DNA of 64,000 bases from Acinetobacter piscicola (GTDB lineage: Bacteria > Pseudomonadota > Gammaproteobacteria > Pseudomonadales > Moraxellaceae), in assembly GCF_015218165.1 (NCBI RefSeq), contig NZ_CP048659.1, forward strand, positions 3,658,001-3,722,000, given 5' to 3'. Below are positions 56,236-64,000 of this stretch, in pieces. A program made the translations under genes and the position numbers. Under the pieces are notes generated by a model that did no database searches, had not been told where the DNA came from, and was given only the letters and a program-made list of their open reading frames with translations. Every line of letters starts with the position of its first letter. Position 1 is the first letter of the stretch.

Positions 56236-56619
56236 AGTAGATATTGAATTTTAACGATCGTTAAAATTTATCTACAAAACTTGAATTGCTATAGTTAAAA
56301 CCTAGATGAATATCTAAAAATGAGCTTTTTTAGGGAAAAATTTTGGTCACCGATGGTCACTTTAGAAAAGTGATTGGTCACAAACTTGAGAAATAAGTTC
56401 AAGCCTTAAACTAAAATTCTATTTTTTAGGTCCAGTTTTTGGCTTTGGATGAGTTGTAAAGTACATATAATTTGGTGGTGATTGAGGTCATTTAAAGTGT
56501 TTTATACAGAGTGTGGCACACAATGGTCACATTTTGGTCACCGAAGATAGCAAAGGTGAATAAAATTTATAATTAGGCTGTAGTAAATAATTTGAATTAG
56601 ATGAAAAAATACCAATTAA
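56236..56619. other. Gene-free right end of the island
   Basis: About 380 bp without a gene. It holds the second GGTCAC unit and a pair of single GGTCAC motifs near 56525-56545. The stretch from about 56490 resembles, at roughly three-quarters identity, the sequence left of the left tRNA array (from about 12258). Confidence 0.55.
56342..56384. repeat. GGTCAC-rich repeat, copy 2 (integrase arm region)
   Basis: Second 43-bp unit with the same three GGTCAC motifs at the same spacing as copy 1, differing at a few central bases. Likely arm-type sites for the integrase or excisionase. Confidence 0.75.
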
Positions 56620-56628
56620 ATCAACAAT

Positions 56629-56661
56629 AAAAAAGCCCCCATCTTTCGATGAGGGCTTTTT
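56629..56661. terminator. Terminator of the right tRNA-Gly array
   Basis: Same GCCCCCATC / GATGAGGGC hairpin with flanking A6 and T5 as at 12400-12432, just 3' of the array on the - strand. Confidence 0.85.
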
Positions 56662-56666
56662 GAATC

Positions 56667-56742
56667 TGGAGCGGGAAAGGAGACTCGAACTCCCGACCCC
56701 AACCTTGGCAAGGTTATGCTCTACCAACTGAGCTATTCCCGC
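56667..56742 (-). tRNA. tRNA-Gly(GCC)
   Basis: 76 nt including encoded CCA. Fully paired acceptor stem (GCGGGAA / TTCCCGC), GCC anticodon, standard D and T arms. Last gene of a three-tRNA array read leftwards. Confidence 0.96.
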
Positions 56743-56788
56743 GGAGTCTATTCGGTTTTTTAAATAAAAAACTAAATCAAAAAAATTT

Positions 56789-56864
56789 TGGAGCGGGAAA
56801 GGAGACTCGAACTCCCGACCCCAACCTTGGCAAGGTTATGCTCTACCAACTGAGCTATTCCCGC
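56789..56864 (-). tRNA. tRNA-Gly(GCC), reconstituted at the integration site
   Basis: 76 nt with encoded CCA, identical to the previous copy. Its 3' 45 bases are the attR core, also found alone at 12560-12604, so the element restored this gene on integration. Confidence 0.95.
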
Positions 56865-56911
56865 GGAGTCTGTCCAATTTTTTAAATAAAAAACTGAATA
56901 AAAAAATTTTG

Positions 56912-56984
56912 AGCGGGAAAGGAGACTCGAACTCCCGACCCCAACCTTGGCAAGGTTATGCTCTACCAACTGAGCTATTCCCGC
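56912..56984 (-). tRNA. tRNA-Gly(GCC) without encoded CCA
   Basis: 73-nt body identical to the other right-hand copies, but followed by CAAAA instead of CCA, so CCA must be added enzymatically. It is first in the array and next to the promoter. Confidence 0.94.
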
Positions 56985-56993
56985 ATGGGGCTT

Positions 56994-57021
56994 ATAATAC
57001 ATTAAGAAAAATCAGGGTCAA
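56994..57021 (-). promoter_or_regulatory. Promoter of the tRNA-Gly array
   Basis: On the - strand TTGACC (57021-57016) and TATTAT (56999-56994) are separated by 16 bp, just before the first tRNA. A good sigma-70 match for a stable-RNA gene. Confidence 0.7.
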
Positions 57022-57211
57022 CAATTTTTTGTTATAAAATCGCTCATTTGCATAAAATTAACACAGATGACTTATTTTTTTGCTAATTCTGCCTAAAAAC
57101 AAATAGGCTTTAAAGCAATTAAACTCATTTTATGATCTCTCACACTCAGATTAGGGGCAAAAAATATAATCCGTTATACTCCATTGAAGTTAAATCTTGA
57201 GGAAGTGTGAA

Positions 57212-57520
57212 ATGAGCCTTGAACAACAATTGATTGAACAGTTACAAACTTTAAATCCAACCCATTTAGAAGTCGTCAATGAGTCAGCTGGTCATGGTGG
57301 CTATTTTCCAGGAAAAGAGTCACATTTCAAAGTGATCATTGTCAGTGAAGCTTTTGCAGGTTTACGTTTGGTACAACGTCATCAAAAAATCTATGCTGAA
57401 GCTAAAGATTTACTCAGTCCTGGTAAAATTCATGCTTTAGCCATCCACGCTTATCTTCCAAATGAATGGCAAGGTCAAGCCCCTGCTAGCCCTGAATGTG
57501 CACATGCACCAAAAGCATAA
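57212..57520 (+). CDS. bolA: BolA-family protein
   Basis: A 102-residue BolA/IbaG fold protein: HLEVVNESAGHGGYFPGKESHFKVIIVSEAFAGLRLVQRHQKIYAEAKDLL, with the conserved SxxH and RH residues used with monothiol glutaredoxins for Fe-S cluster binding. ATG 57212 has GAGGAAG upstream. It is followed 8 bp later by a SirB2-like gene. Confidence 0.9.
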   Translation: MSLEQQLIEQLQTLNPTHLEVVNESAGHGGYFPGKESHFKVIIVSEAFAGLRLVQRHQKIYAEAKDLLSPGKIHALAIHAYLPNEWQGQAPASPECAHAPKA

Positions 57521-57528
57521 GGTAGAAT

Positions 57529-57921
57529 ATGGATACGCATTTAATTGTTAAAATCATCCACATGTCGAGTGCAGCACTGGCAATGCTGGTCTTTGTTTTA
57601 CGTGCATTTACACTATTTGTTGGCACGCAAAATCAACAACCAAACCCCAAAGGTCGTGTTGCCTTCGTTGCTGTACAGCACTTTTCTTATACACTGCTCG
57701 TAATCACAGGTGTGGCTTTATTGGTTATGAATCATTTCCAAGTACAAACTTGGTTTTACGCAAAAATATTACTCTTTTTTGTGTTGTTATCATCGCAAAT
57801 TAAAGCTTATAAAAAAGATGAAACGATTCTGCTGGCACAACGTCGTGCGGGCTTGGTATTGGGTGCTATTGCCTTTGTTTCTATCCTTGCCTTGATTTTA
57901 ATTAAGCCTGTTTTTGGTTGA
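57529..57921 (+). CDS. SirB2-family inner-membrane protein
   Basis: A 130-residue integral membrane protein with four hydrophobic segments. The N-terminal VKIIHMSSAALAMLVFVLRAFTLF, with a conserved His, and the later FAVQHFSYTLLVITGVAL-type region match SirB2 (YchQ). Function is unknown. It is in an operon with bolA. Confidence 0.82.
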   Translation: MDTHLIVKIIHMSSAALAMLVFVLRAFTLFVGTQNQQPNPKGRVAFVAVQHFSYTLLVITGVALLVMNHFQVQTWFYAKILLFFVLLSSQIKAYKKDETILLAQRRAGLVLGAIAFVSILALILIKPVFG

Positions 57922-58002
57922 TTGTTAGACACTTATTCCCTACTTGTATGCAGTCTAGGTTAAACTGTATACAAGTCAAAAAATAATGAATTTGAGGAAA
58001 TT

Positions 58003-58839
58003 ATGATCACACGTGTGGTGTTTAACCAAAAGGGTGGCGTAGGTAAGTCGAGTATTACAGTAAATTTGGCGGCAATGAGTGCCAATGCTGGTCTAAAAAC
58101 CTTAGTGATTGATCTAGATCCGCAAGCAAATTCGAGCCAATATCTTTTAGGTGATGATGCAACTTATTCAGCAGACAAAACCGCACTTGAACCCAATATC
58201 GAAAATTTCTTCCAAGATGTTTTGAGCAATAACCAACAAAAAGGCTTGATTGGCAATGCCATCGGGTCATTATTAAAATCAAAAAATAAAGGCTTCGAAC
58301 AGTATATTCACCACTCACCTTTTGCAAATTTAGATGTATTACCCGCAAGTCCAACCTTGGGCAGTCTGGAACATGCATTAGAAGCCAAACATAAAATCTA
58401 TAAATTACGTGATGCGATTCAAACCCTTACTGGAAAATATGAGCGTATTTTTATCGATACTCCACCTGCATTTAATTTTTTCACGTTGTCGGCATTGATT
58501 ACAGCAGATCGCGTACTGATTCCTTTTGACTGCGATGTATTTTCTAAACGCGCCTTACAAACTTTGATTGAAAATGTTATCGAAACCCAAGATGACCATA
58601 ATGATCGTTTGGAAATTGAAGGAATTATTGTCAATCAATTCCAAGCGCAAGCAAAATTACCACGTGAAGTGGTACAGCAGCTCAAAGATGAAAACCTTCC
58701 TGTATTAGAAAATATGTTGCCGCCTTCAGTCATTATGAAAGAGTCACATCATAAAAACTTACCTCTCATCTATTTTGCTACAGATCATAAATTGACGCAG
58801 GCATATCAATCATTGTTCAATGAGATTGAGCAAAAATAA
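58003..58839 (+). CDS. parA: ParA-family ATPase
   Basis: A 278-residue P-loop ATPase with the deviant Walker A KGGVGKSS (residues 10-17), the A' motif VIDLDPQANSSQYLLG and Walker B RIFIDTPPAFNFFTL. No N-terminal HTH and no adjacent parB, so it belongs to the chromosomal orphan ParA/MinD-like group, as often seen in Acinetobacter. The cargo is unknown. A lipoprotein gene follows after 14 bp. Confidence 0.88.
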   Translation: MITRVVFNQKGGVGKSSITVNLAAMSANAGLKTLVIDLDPQANSSQYLLGDDATYSADKTALEPNIENFFQDVLSNNQQKGLIGNAIGSLLKSKNKGFEQYIHHSPFANLDVLPASPTLGSLEHALEAKHKIYKLRDAIQTLTGKYERIFIDTPPAFNFFTLSALITADRVLIPFDCDVFSKRALQTLIENVIETQDDHNDRLEIEGIIVNQFQAQAKLPREVVQQLKDENLPVLENMLPPSVIMKESHHKNLPLIYFATDHKLTQAYQSLFNEIEQK

Positions 58840-58853
58840 GATCGAGATATCGC

Positions 58854-59261
58854 ATGAAAATGAGCTATTTAAATGCAATGAAATGGGCAGCTTTCGGTAT
58901 AGGGCTGTCTGTTTTAACCGCATGTGCCACCACAGTCAAACCAAGTTATGTGTCACCAACACAATATCAAGCGATGAATTGTGCACAGTTAAATTCTGAA
59001 TTTCAACGTATTCAACAATACATCAACAGTGGCGTACAACCTGCAAAACGTACAGGTATGGGCGTTGGTGTCGGACTTGGTGGTGGTTGGGGACGTGGCG
59101 GTTGGGGTTTTGGTCCAAGTATTTCAGTCAATATGGGACAATCTTCAAATACCAAGAACACTGAGCTTGCTAATCTGTATGGCCAGCAAGATGCGATTTC
59201 TCAAGCAGCACAGTTTAAAAATTGTCCTTATGTGCCGAAACGTCAAGAAGTGAAAAAGTAA
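58854..59261 (+). CDS. Putative lipoprotein
   Basis: A 135-residue protein with a type-II signal peptide and lipobox LTAC (Cys at about 24). A glycine/tryptophan-rich centre (GMGVGVGLGGGWGRGGWGFG) and two further cysteines (NCAQL, NCPYV) follow. I do not recognise a named family. It is probably co-transcribed with parA. Confidence 0.78.
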   Translation: MKMSYLNAMKWAAFGIGLSVLTACATTVKPSYVSPTQYQAMNCAQLNSEFQRIQQYINSGVQPAKRTGMGVGVGLGGGWGRGGWGFGPSISVNMGQSSNTKNTELANLYGQQDAISQAAQFKNCPYVPKRQEVKK

Positions 59262-59471
59262 CAAATATATGCATACTGAGCTACAGTTGGCATAGTATGC
59301 ATTTTAATGTTTAGCAAAATGTTTCAAGATTAATCATATAAAAAATAAAATGTTAAATCATATCCCTTTAAATAAAGGGGTTAAAATTCAAGCAAAATCC
59401 ATCTTAAAACTTGTTATGCTTTTATATTTTCGTTTAAGGTATGTCCCTGTAAAATTATTTGAAAGCACTAT

Positions 59472-60062
59472 ATGATTGAAAATTGGCTATTTATTGCTGC
59501 GATGTTGGCTGTGCTGCTCATTCCGGGCCCCACCAATGCATTATTAGTCAGTTCAGCACATCATCAAGGTATTGCAAAAACATTTGCTTTAGTCCCTGCA
59601 CAACTTTTAGGTTATCTATATGGCATCAGTATTTGGGCACTGCTGATTCATTTAACTTTGCCAATTTGGCCATTTTTGATTGATATTTTACATTTCGCCA
59701 GTACGATTTACGTCCTATGGTTGGCATTTCATTTATGGAAAGCTTCACATTTAAAAACACATAGTCAGTTACACAAGACATTAACGCCATCACAACTGTT
59801 TATTACAACATTAAAAAACCCAAAAACGATTTTATTTGCCGCAGGTATTTTTCCTGTAGAAACATGGGATTCCTACTTACATTATTTTTTGGTGATGAGC
59901 GTATTTGTGTTATGTCTAATCCCCTGTTCTTTGTTTTGGATTTATTGGGGACGCACAGTGTTGGCAGGAAATATAAAAGGCGTCAGTGCTGATCGTATCT
60001 ATAAAGGATCAGCACTGTTTTTAATTTTATGTATGTTGCCTGTGGTGATTCAATTTTTTTAA
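59472..60062 (+). CDS. LysE-family amino-acid exporter
   Basis: A 196-residue membrane protein with about six segments. IPGPTNALLVSSAHHQG near the N-terminus and TTLKNPKTILFAAGIFP in the middle are the PGP and NPK signatures of LysE/RhtB exporters. Substrate unknown. It converges with dedA, overlapping it by 4 bp at the 3' ends. Confidence 0.85.
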   Translation: MIENWLFIAAMLAVLLIPGPTNALLVSSAHHQGIAKTFALVPAQLLGYLYGISIWALLIHLTLPIWPFLIDILHFASTIYVLWLAFHLWKASHLKTHSQLHKTLTPSQLFITTLKNPKTILFAAGIFPVETWDSYLHYFLVMSVFVLCLIPCSLFWIYWGRTVLAGNIKGVSADRIYKGSALFLILCMLPVVIQFF

Positions 60063-60697
60063 ACTTTATCTTTATTGAAAAATTTATGACGAATAAAACC
60101 GATTAAACCAGGTAAAATACTTAAGAAAATAATGCCGAAGACCAAATGAGTAAAGTTATCTTTGACCAATGGGTGCCCACCAAACAAATAGCCCAATGTG
60201 ATAAATGAACCCACCCAACAGAAAGCACCTACGACATTATACGTCAGGAAATATTTATAATTCATACTGCCTGCACCAGCAACAAACGGCGCAAAAGTAC
60301 GGGCAAAAGGAATAAAACGAGCAAAAATAATTGTTTTACCGCCATGCTTTTCAAAGAATTGTGAAGTTTTAATCAAATGTTCTTTGTTAATAAAGCGAGA
60401 TTCGATTTCAAATACCCTTGGTCCAATGTATTTACCAATGTGATAATTTAATGTGTCACCCAATACTGCCGCCATAAACAGTAAAATCACCAATAAAACA
60501 GGATCCATTGCCCCTGTAGATGCAGCCAATGCCCCTGCGGCAAAAAGTAAGCTGTCCCCCGGTAAAAATGGCATCACCACTAGACCCGTTTCCACAAAAA
60601 TAATCAGGAATAAAATTCCGTAAACCCAATAACCGTAATTTGTTATAAATTCAAATAAATGCTGGTCAACATGTAAAATAAAATCAATGAGATTCAT
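60059..60697 (-). CDS. DedA-family membrane protein
   Basis: A 212-residue DedA/SNARE-associated protein: ETGLVVMPFLPGDSLLFAAGALA, GDTLNYHIGKYIG and FARFIPFARTFAPFVAGAGSMNYKYFLTYN are diagnostic. Members recycle or flip undecaprenyl phosphate or phospholipids in the inner membrane. ATG 60697 is chosen over an in-frame TTG at 60727. Confidence 0.9.
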   Translation of the reverse strand: MNLIDFILHVDQHLFEFITNYGYWVYGILFLIIFVETGLVVMPFLPGDSLLFAAGALAASTGAMDPVLLVILLFMAAVLGDTLNYHIGKYIGPRVFEIESRFINKEHLIKTSQFFEKHGGKTIIFARFIPFARTFAPFVAGAGSMNYKYFLTYNVVGAFCWVGSFITLGYLFGGHPLVKDNFTHLVFGIIFLSILPGLIGFIRHKFFNKDKV

Positions 60698-60888
60698 GAA
60701 ATAAAAGCTAAGCCAAGTCGTGCTCAAATCCTAGCAGTCTGTGTTATGAAAGTCAGTATTAAAAAGTAAATAAAAACATCTATTATCGTTTCATTTATAA
60801 AACGATAAGTCTGATTTTTGCATATTTATCCAAAAATCACAGCGTACTATCATGAGCTCATGTTAAAAAATACGAATTAGGTCTCATC

Positions 60889-61305
60889 ATGTTAAATCCA
60901 AATGTTGTTCTCAAAAATATCGTCCATCAAGCCCATACTGATGCAACACTTGCATTGATTGCACGTGCACTTCTCGCATATATCTTTATCGTTGCGGGTT
61001 GGGGCAAACTCACAGCATATAGCGCAACCGTAGGTTATATGGAGTCTATGGGAGTGCCGGGAGCAATGTTACCACTCACGATTTTGGTTGAATTCGGTGG
61101 TGGTTTAGCCTTGTTATTTGGTTTTCAGGCACGTTTTGCAGCACTCGGCTTAGCTGTATTTAGTTTAATTACTGCATTTTTATTCCATGGTGGTGCAGAA
61201 GATAGTATTAACTTTATGAAAAACTTTGCCATGGCTGGTGGTTTATTTTTCTTAATGTTGCATGGTGCAGGTCGATTTAGCTTTGATCATCTCATTGAAA
61301 AATAA
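60889..61305 (+). CDS. DoxX-family membrane protein
   Basis: A 138-residue protein with four membrane segments and the DoxX pattern: RALLAYIFIVAGWGKLTAYSATVGYMESMGVPGAMLPLTILVEFGGGLALLFGF. Linked with redox and stress functions in the family; the exact role is unknown. It ends at a strong terminator. Confidence 0.86.
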   Translation: MLNPNVVLKNIVHQAHTDATLALIARALLAYIFIVAGWGKLTAYSATVGYMESMGVPGAMLPLTILVEFGGGLALLFGFQARFAALGLAVFSLITAFLFHGGAEDSINFMKNFAMAGGLFFLMLHGAGRFSFDHLIEK

Positions 61306-61325
61306 TCAATATTAAAATAAAAATT

Positions 61326-61355
61326 AAAAAAGCCAGATCAACATCTGGCTTTTTT
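61326..61355. terminator. Terminator after the DoxX gene
   Basis: Stem AAAAAGCCAGAT / ATCTGGCTTTTT with a CAAC loop; A and T tracts on both sides. Confidence 0.88.
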
Positions 61356-61429
61356 GTGCAACAGTTTAAGCAAGCATAAGCAAAGCAACATCAAATGAAT
61401 CTATTAATGCTTTGCACAGCCGAAAAATC

Positions 61430-61612
61430 TTAGTCTTCAAACTGCTTTGCTTGATGAATCAATTGTTGAAAAATAGCACTATCTTGAATTTGATTGGCAC
61501 TGAGTAATGCCAATTTCACTAAAAATAATTCACGTTTTTCTAACGGTACAGCATCAATCGTTTCAGCCAAGTGATCATACACTTTTTCTAGATGTTCAAT
61601 AGAAATACTCAT
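61430..61612 (-). CDS. DUF2783-like small protein
   Basis: A 60-residue protein (LEKVYDHLAETIDAVPLEKRELFLVKLALLSANQIQD) resembling DUF2783, whose genes usually follow FAD-dependent aromatic monooxygenase genes. Here it overlaps by 4 bp the remnant of exactly such a gene, so it is a leftover partner and may no longer matter. Confidence 0.65.
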   Translation of the reverse strand: MSISIEHLEKVYDHLAETIDAVPLEKRELFLVKLALLSANQIQDSAIFQQLIHQAKQFED

Positions 61613-62100
61613 GCTACTGCTCCTTCCACAACGTCAGTAAACTGTTTAAATGTTTGCGTTAATGCATTTTCACGATAGCTCAGCCAACGCCCATTAATAT
61701 GATGCCCCGGACGAACCAAATAGACGGTGCCGACAGATGCAAAGAAACGTTCTGTTGCAATATCAGGATGGATGCTCAAGCACACATCTGCCTTTGCCAC
61801 CATGTGTTGATCAAGTGCTAAGGCAACTATTTGTACAGGAATACCCTGTTGCTTTAATGCCAGAACTTCTTGTGACAAGGCTGTAGGTAATTGACCTTTT
61901 TCAGTAAATACAATTACGCTAAATTTACCTGAAATTGCATCATACAAAAATGAATGATCTGCAAATTTGATATTTGGAATCAATGCCCCGTTTTCGGTCA
62001 ACTCATTCATTTGTGCATTGTCATCACACAGACTGTTGAGCGGTGAATGTGTATATGCGTGCGGGCGTGAGGTACGCCAATGATGGATTGGACGAGTGAA
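61609..62100 (-). pseudogene. 5'-truncated FAD-dependent aromatic monooxygenase (C-terminal remnant)
   Basis: The frame is open from a TAA at 62106-62104 and reads HWRTSRPHAYTHSPLNSL, then a thioredoxin-like C-terminal domain ending in the YLVRPGHHINGRWLSYRE region. This is the final domain of PheA/MhpA-type FAD monooxygenases (normally over 500 residues). The FAD and substrate domains are absent. The first Met (62010) would give 133 residues, but homology extends upstream of it to about 62100 and then stops abruptly at AT-rich DNA. The gene was cut, probably when the toxin/nuclease segment to the right arrived. Confidence 0.72.
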
Positions 62101-62252
62101 ATTTTATTTATATTTTAAATCAAAAACTTATTAAAAAATTTTAATTTTTAGGCGTAAAATAGGCGCAAATAACGTCCACATTTTATCCAATTTTGCTGTT
62201 CTATTATTTTAATTTTGTTTGATTATTATTTAACCTAAAAAGCTTCAATTCA

Positions 62253-62639
62253 CTATATTTCTGAGAGCTCATACAAGAAATCTGAAACTTTTTGTGCAAG
62301 AATTTCATGATCATCCTGACTTTCAACAATATCCACCATTAAATCATCAAGCCCTGTATTATCTTGAATACTAACGCCTTGAATTTCAAGAAAAGTAAGC
62401 ATTACAGCAAGGCCTGTGCGTTTATTCCCATCAACAAATGCATGTCCTTTTGATATTGCAATACCGTACCAAGCTGCTATTTCATAAAGATCATCAACCT
62501 GATTGTAATACATTTGTTGATCAATTCTGCTTAACACGCTTTCTAATTTATCAAGATGACACCCCTCTCGACCAACTCCTGTTTGCCTCAAAATTTCATC
62601 ATGAACAGCGATTACAAATGTCGAATTGATGGTACTCAT
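62253..62639 (-). CDS. doc: Doc/Fic death-on-curing family toxin
   Basis: A 128-residue Fic-fold toxin. HAFVDGNKRTGLAVMLTFLE contains the Fic motif, and the N-terminal VIAVHDEILRQTGVGREGCHLDKLESVLSRI matches Doc. Doc kinases phosphorylate EF-Tu; other Fic enzymes AMPylate. The Fic motif has A where HPFxxGNK is usual, as in some functional members. It is translated from an ATG overlapping the antitoxin stop by 4 bp. Confidence 0.88.
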   Translation of the reverse strand: MSTINSTFVIAVHDEILRQTGVGREGCHLDKLESVLSRIDQQMYYNQVDDLYEIAAWYGIAISKGHAFVDGNKRTGLAVMLTFLEIQGVSIQDNTGLDDLMVDIVESQDDHEILAQKVSDFLYELSEI

Positions 62640-62815
62640 TTATAAGCTAACTCTTGAATTTCTTTCTTATGTTGTTGAATGACACGTTTTGCACTATGCA
62701 TTACAACACGCTTTGTTGCCTCGTTGTCATCAAACGGAATTGATAATAGTTGACCAGCCATTGCTGAACGTGGCTTTCTATTTTCAATTTTAAAATCACT
62801 TAAACGTTTAGTCAT
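62636..62815 (-). CDS. Antitoxin of the Doc/Fic pair
   Basis: A 59-residue basic protein (MTKRLSDFKIENRKPRSAMAGQLLSIPFDDNEATKRVVMHSAKRVIQQHKKEIQELAYK). It is first in the operon and overlaps the toxin start by 4 bp, the standard order. ATG 62815 has AGGAAGAGG upstream; the in-frame start at 62848 is less likely. The family is not classical Phd, so neutralisation is inferred from context. Confidence 0.75.
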   Translation of the reverse strand: MTKRLSDFKIENRKPRSAMAGQLLSIPFDDNEATKRVVMHSAKRVIQQHKKEIQELAYK

Positions 62816-62879
62816 AGTCCTCTTCCTATCAGGTGTTTCTATATACATTCATTTTAACATTGAATAGACTAACCGACAC

Positions 62880-64000
62880 TCATTTCACAAAGTCTTGGTA
62901 ATCTAACTCAAACAAAGCAAGCATAGCTTGCTCGTGCTTTTCGATCTGTGTTGTGCTCCAGTCACCTTTTTTTTCAAGCAATTGAATCATCAAATACAAT
63001 TTAAGGGTATCAATTTTACCCTTCCTTATCTCAGGCATAAAATAATCACGTTTAGCACTTGGCAAGCGATTCCCTATGCTTGAATTTTTACTTGAACTAA
63101 TGAGACATAAGTTCCCAAAGCGATGTAAATTTTCATCATCTAATTTATCACGCTCTCCCTCTATCTGTTGTGCATAAAAATGCTCAACCGAACTCCGTTG
63201 CGTAAATTTAAAGTTTTTGATTACCTTATCATTGCTATTTTCTGCATCACAATAAATCAAAAAATCCAAATAGTTAAAGACAAAATTATTTTCAATATTG
63301 CCAAAGCTTAGTTTGGATTGATCAATTTTAAAATCATCAATTGTCTGATTGCCATAAATCAAATCAAAATAATCGATCTGTTTTTCATTTAGATACCGCT
63401 GAAAAATAAACTTTCTCGCTAAATGTTGTAATGCATTAAAATAGTCAGACACAGATTTATCTTTATTTTGATAAAGCCAATACAGTGCACCATTTAACCA
63501 ATATTTATAAGACAAGGTGGGCGTGGATACATGAAATGCTGTCATCAATAAGAGAACTCTTTGAGCAATATCAGTATTATTTACCTCAAAAGTATTCACA
63601 TAAGAACCTGTATTTTCATATCGTTTAAGTTTTTTTATGCTCCAATCATCATGATCCGTAGAATAATCCCGTTTAACAATGTATTGATCAAATATAAATT
63701 TGCACTTAAGCAAGCTAAACATAAAACCTTTTACATTCTCAATAACCCTTTCATGCTCTTGGTTTTCCTGCCCTTTTAACAAGATATATTTTTCAAATTG
63801 ATCAATCAGTTGCTTATCATCCAATGCCACTTTTTCATTACGATCAGTTTGATTTAGCCAAATTTGTAAAACCTGTAATAAAAAATTTGGAAAATTAATA
63901 ATGCTATTGAATCGTTCAGGCTTTTCTTCGCTTTGATCTAGATTTTTAATGTTGTTAGGAGGAATAGTTAGCATATCCAAAATTCTTAATTTAGATTCGT
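62880..64000 (-). CDS. DUF262/DUF1524-type nuclease, C-terminal part (runs off the window)
   Basis: At least 366 residues, with the frame open to base 64000, so the N-terminus lies outside. The C-terminal region SSVEHFYAQQ...HRFGNLCLISSSKNSSIGNRLPSAKRDYF matches the HNH-like DUF1524 domain (H in VEH, H in HRFGNL, N in KNSSIGN). Such domains follow a DUF262 NTPase in GmrSD type IV endonucleases and in SspE, the PT-sensing nuclease. The helical middle (about 30-230) fits the linker of these proteins. It lies 64 bp upstream of the antitoxin gene, so this corner is accessory defence DNA. Confidence 0.75.
   Translation of the reverse strand, partial: ESKLRILDMLTIPPNNIKNLDQSEEKPERFNSIINFPNFLLQVLQIWLNQTDRNEKVALDDKQLIDQFEKYILLKGQENQEHERVIENVKGFMFSLLKCKFIFDQYIVKRDYSTDHDDWSIKKLKRYENTGSYVNTFEVNNTDIAQRVLLLMTAFHVSTPTLSYKYWLNGALYWLYQNKDKSVSDYFNALQHLARKFIFQRYLNEKQIDYFDLIYGNQTIDDFKIDQSKLSFGNIENNFVFNYLDFLIYCDAENSNDKVIKNFKFTQRSSVEHFYAQQIEGERDKLDDENLHRFGNLCLISSSKNSSIGNRLPSAKRDYFMPEIRKGKIDTLKLYLMIQLLEKKGDWSTTQIEKHEQAMLALFELDYQDFVK

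Larger units (their letters stand above)
56620..56833. repeat. Right flanking direct repeat (attR region)
   Basis: Matches 12391-12604 at 213 of 214 positions. It contains the terminator, the first right-hand tRNA-Gly and the 3' half of the second. Identity ends in the anticodon loop of the second tRNA, defining the crossover. Confidence 0.88.

Noticed and set aside
56193..56384. GGTCAC units as a CRISPR or iteron origin
   Set aside because: Only two long units with unrelated spacing; their position beside int and attR and matching sites at the other end favour integrase arm sites.
56772..57002. 76-residue reading frame over the right tRNA array
   Set aside because: It is an artefact of translating tandem tRNA-Gly genes; repeats of AQLVEHNLAKVGVGSS come from the tRNA sequence.

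Overview
The window is low-GC gammaproteobacterial DNA, almost certainly Acinetobacter. The murG-murC-ddl-ftsQ-ftsA-ftsZ division and cell-wall cluster, the FtsZ N-terminus, guaA beside an array of tRNA-Gly(GCC) genes, and the bolA/sirB2/parA neighbourhood all fit that genus. Bases 1-12400 and about 57000-62100 read as chromosomal backbone: cell-wall and division genes, an MFS transporter, gshB, a DUF3565 protein, an Mrr-type endonuclease and guaA on the left; bolA, a SirB2-like protein, a ParA ATPase, a lipoprotein, LysE, DedA and DoxX on the right.

Between them is an integrated island of about 44.2 kb (about 12605-56833). It is bounded by a 214-bp direct repeat containing one complete tRNA-Gly gene and the 3' half of another. 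At its right end are an integrase, an excisionase-like protein, a Cro-like regulator and clustered GGTCAC sites, with a DnaC-like loader and a DUF1376 replication protein inboard. At the left end are decayed, inverted IS5-like remnants around two small genes.

The left half of the cargo is a phosphorothioate (PT) DNA-modification and restriction locus. On the + strand are sspA (cysteine desulfurase), three genes resembling the DptFGH/SspFGH restriction set, a DUF4007-like protein and a 1485-residue P-loop ATPase. Converging on them from the - strand is sspB-sspC-sspD (DUF4007 protein, P-loop ATPase, PAPS-reductase-like PP-loop enzyme), with an IS3-family element between the two operons. The unusual point is that the locus has two DUF4007+ATPase pairs: sspBC with the modification genes, and a divergent second pair at the end of the restriction operon.

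The middle holds a metallophosphoesterase and a three-gene recombinase operon resembling the gamma-mobile-trio (gmtXYZ). The right half holds a five-gene operon: WYL regulator, two CrfC/YjdA-like dynamin GTPases with mosaic near-identical GTPase domains, a YjcZ/RdcB-family protein and a patatin phospholipase. I consider this a good candidate for an undescribed membrane-targeting defence system.

Beyond about 62100 the backbone is broken again. A 5'-truncated flavin monooxygenase remnant is followed by a Doc/Fic toxin-antitoxin pair and, at the window edge, the C-terminal part of a DUF262/DUF1524 (GmrSD/SspE-type) nuclease. All functional assignments come from reading motifs and recalled family features; no database search was run.
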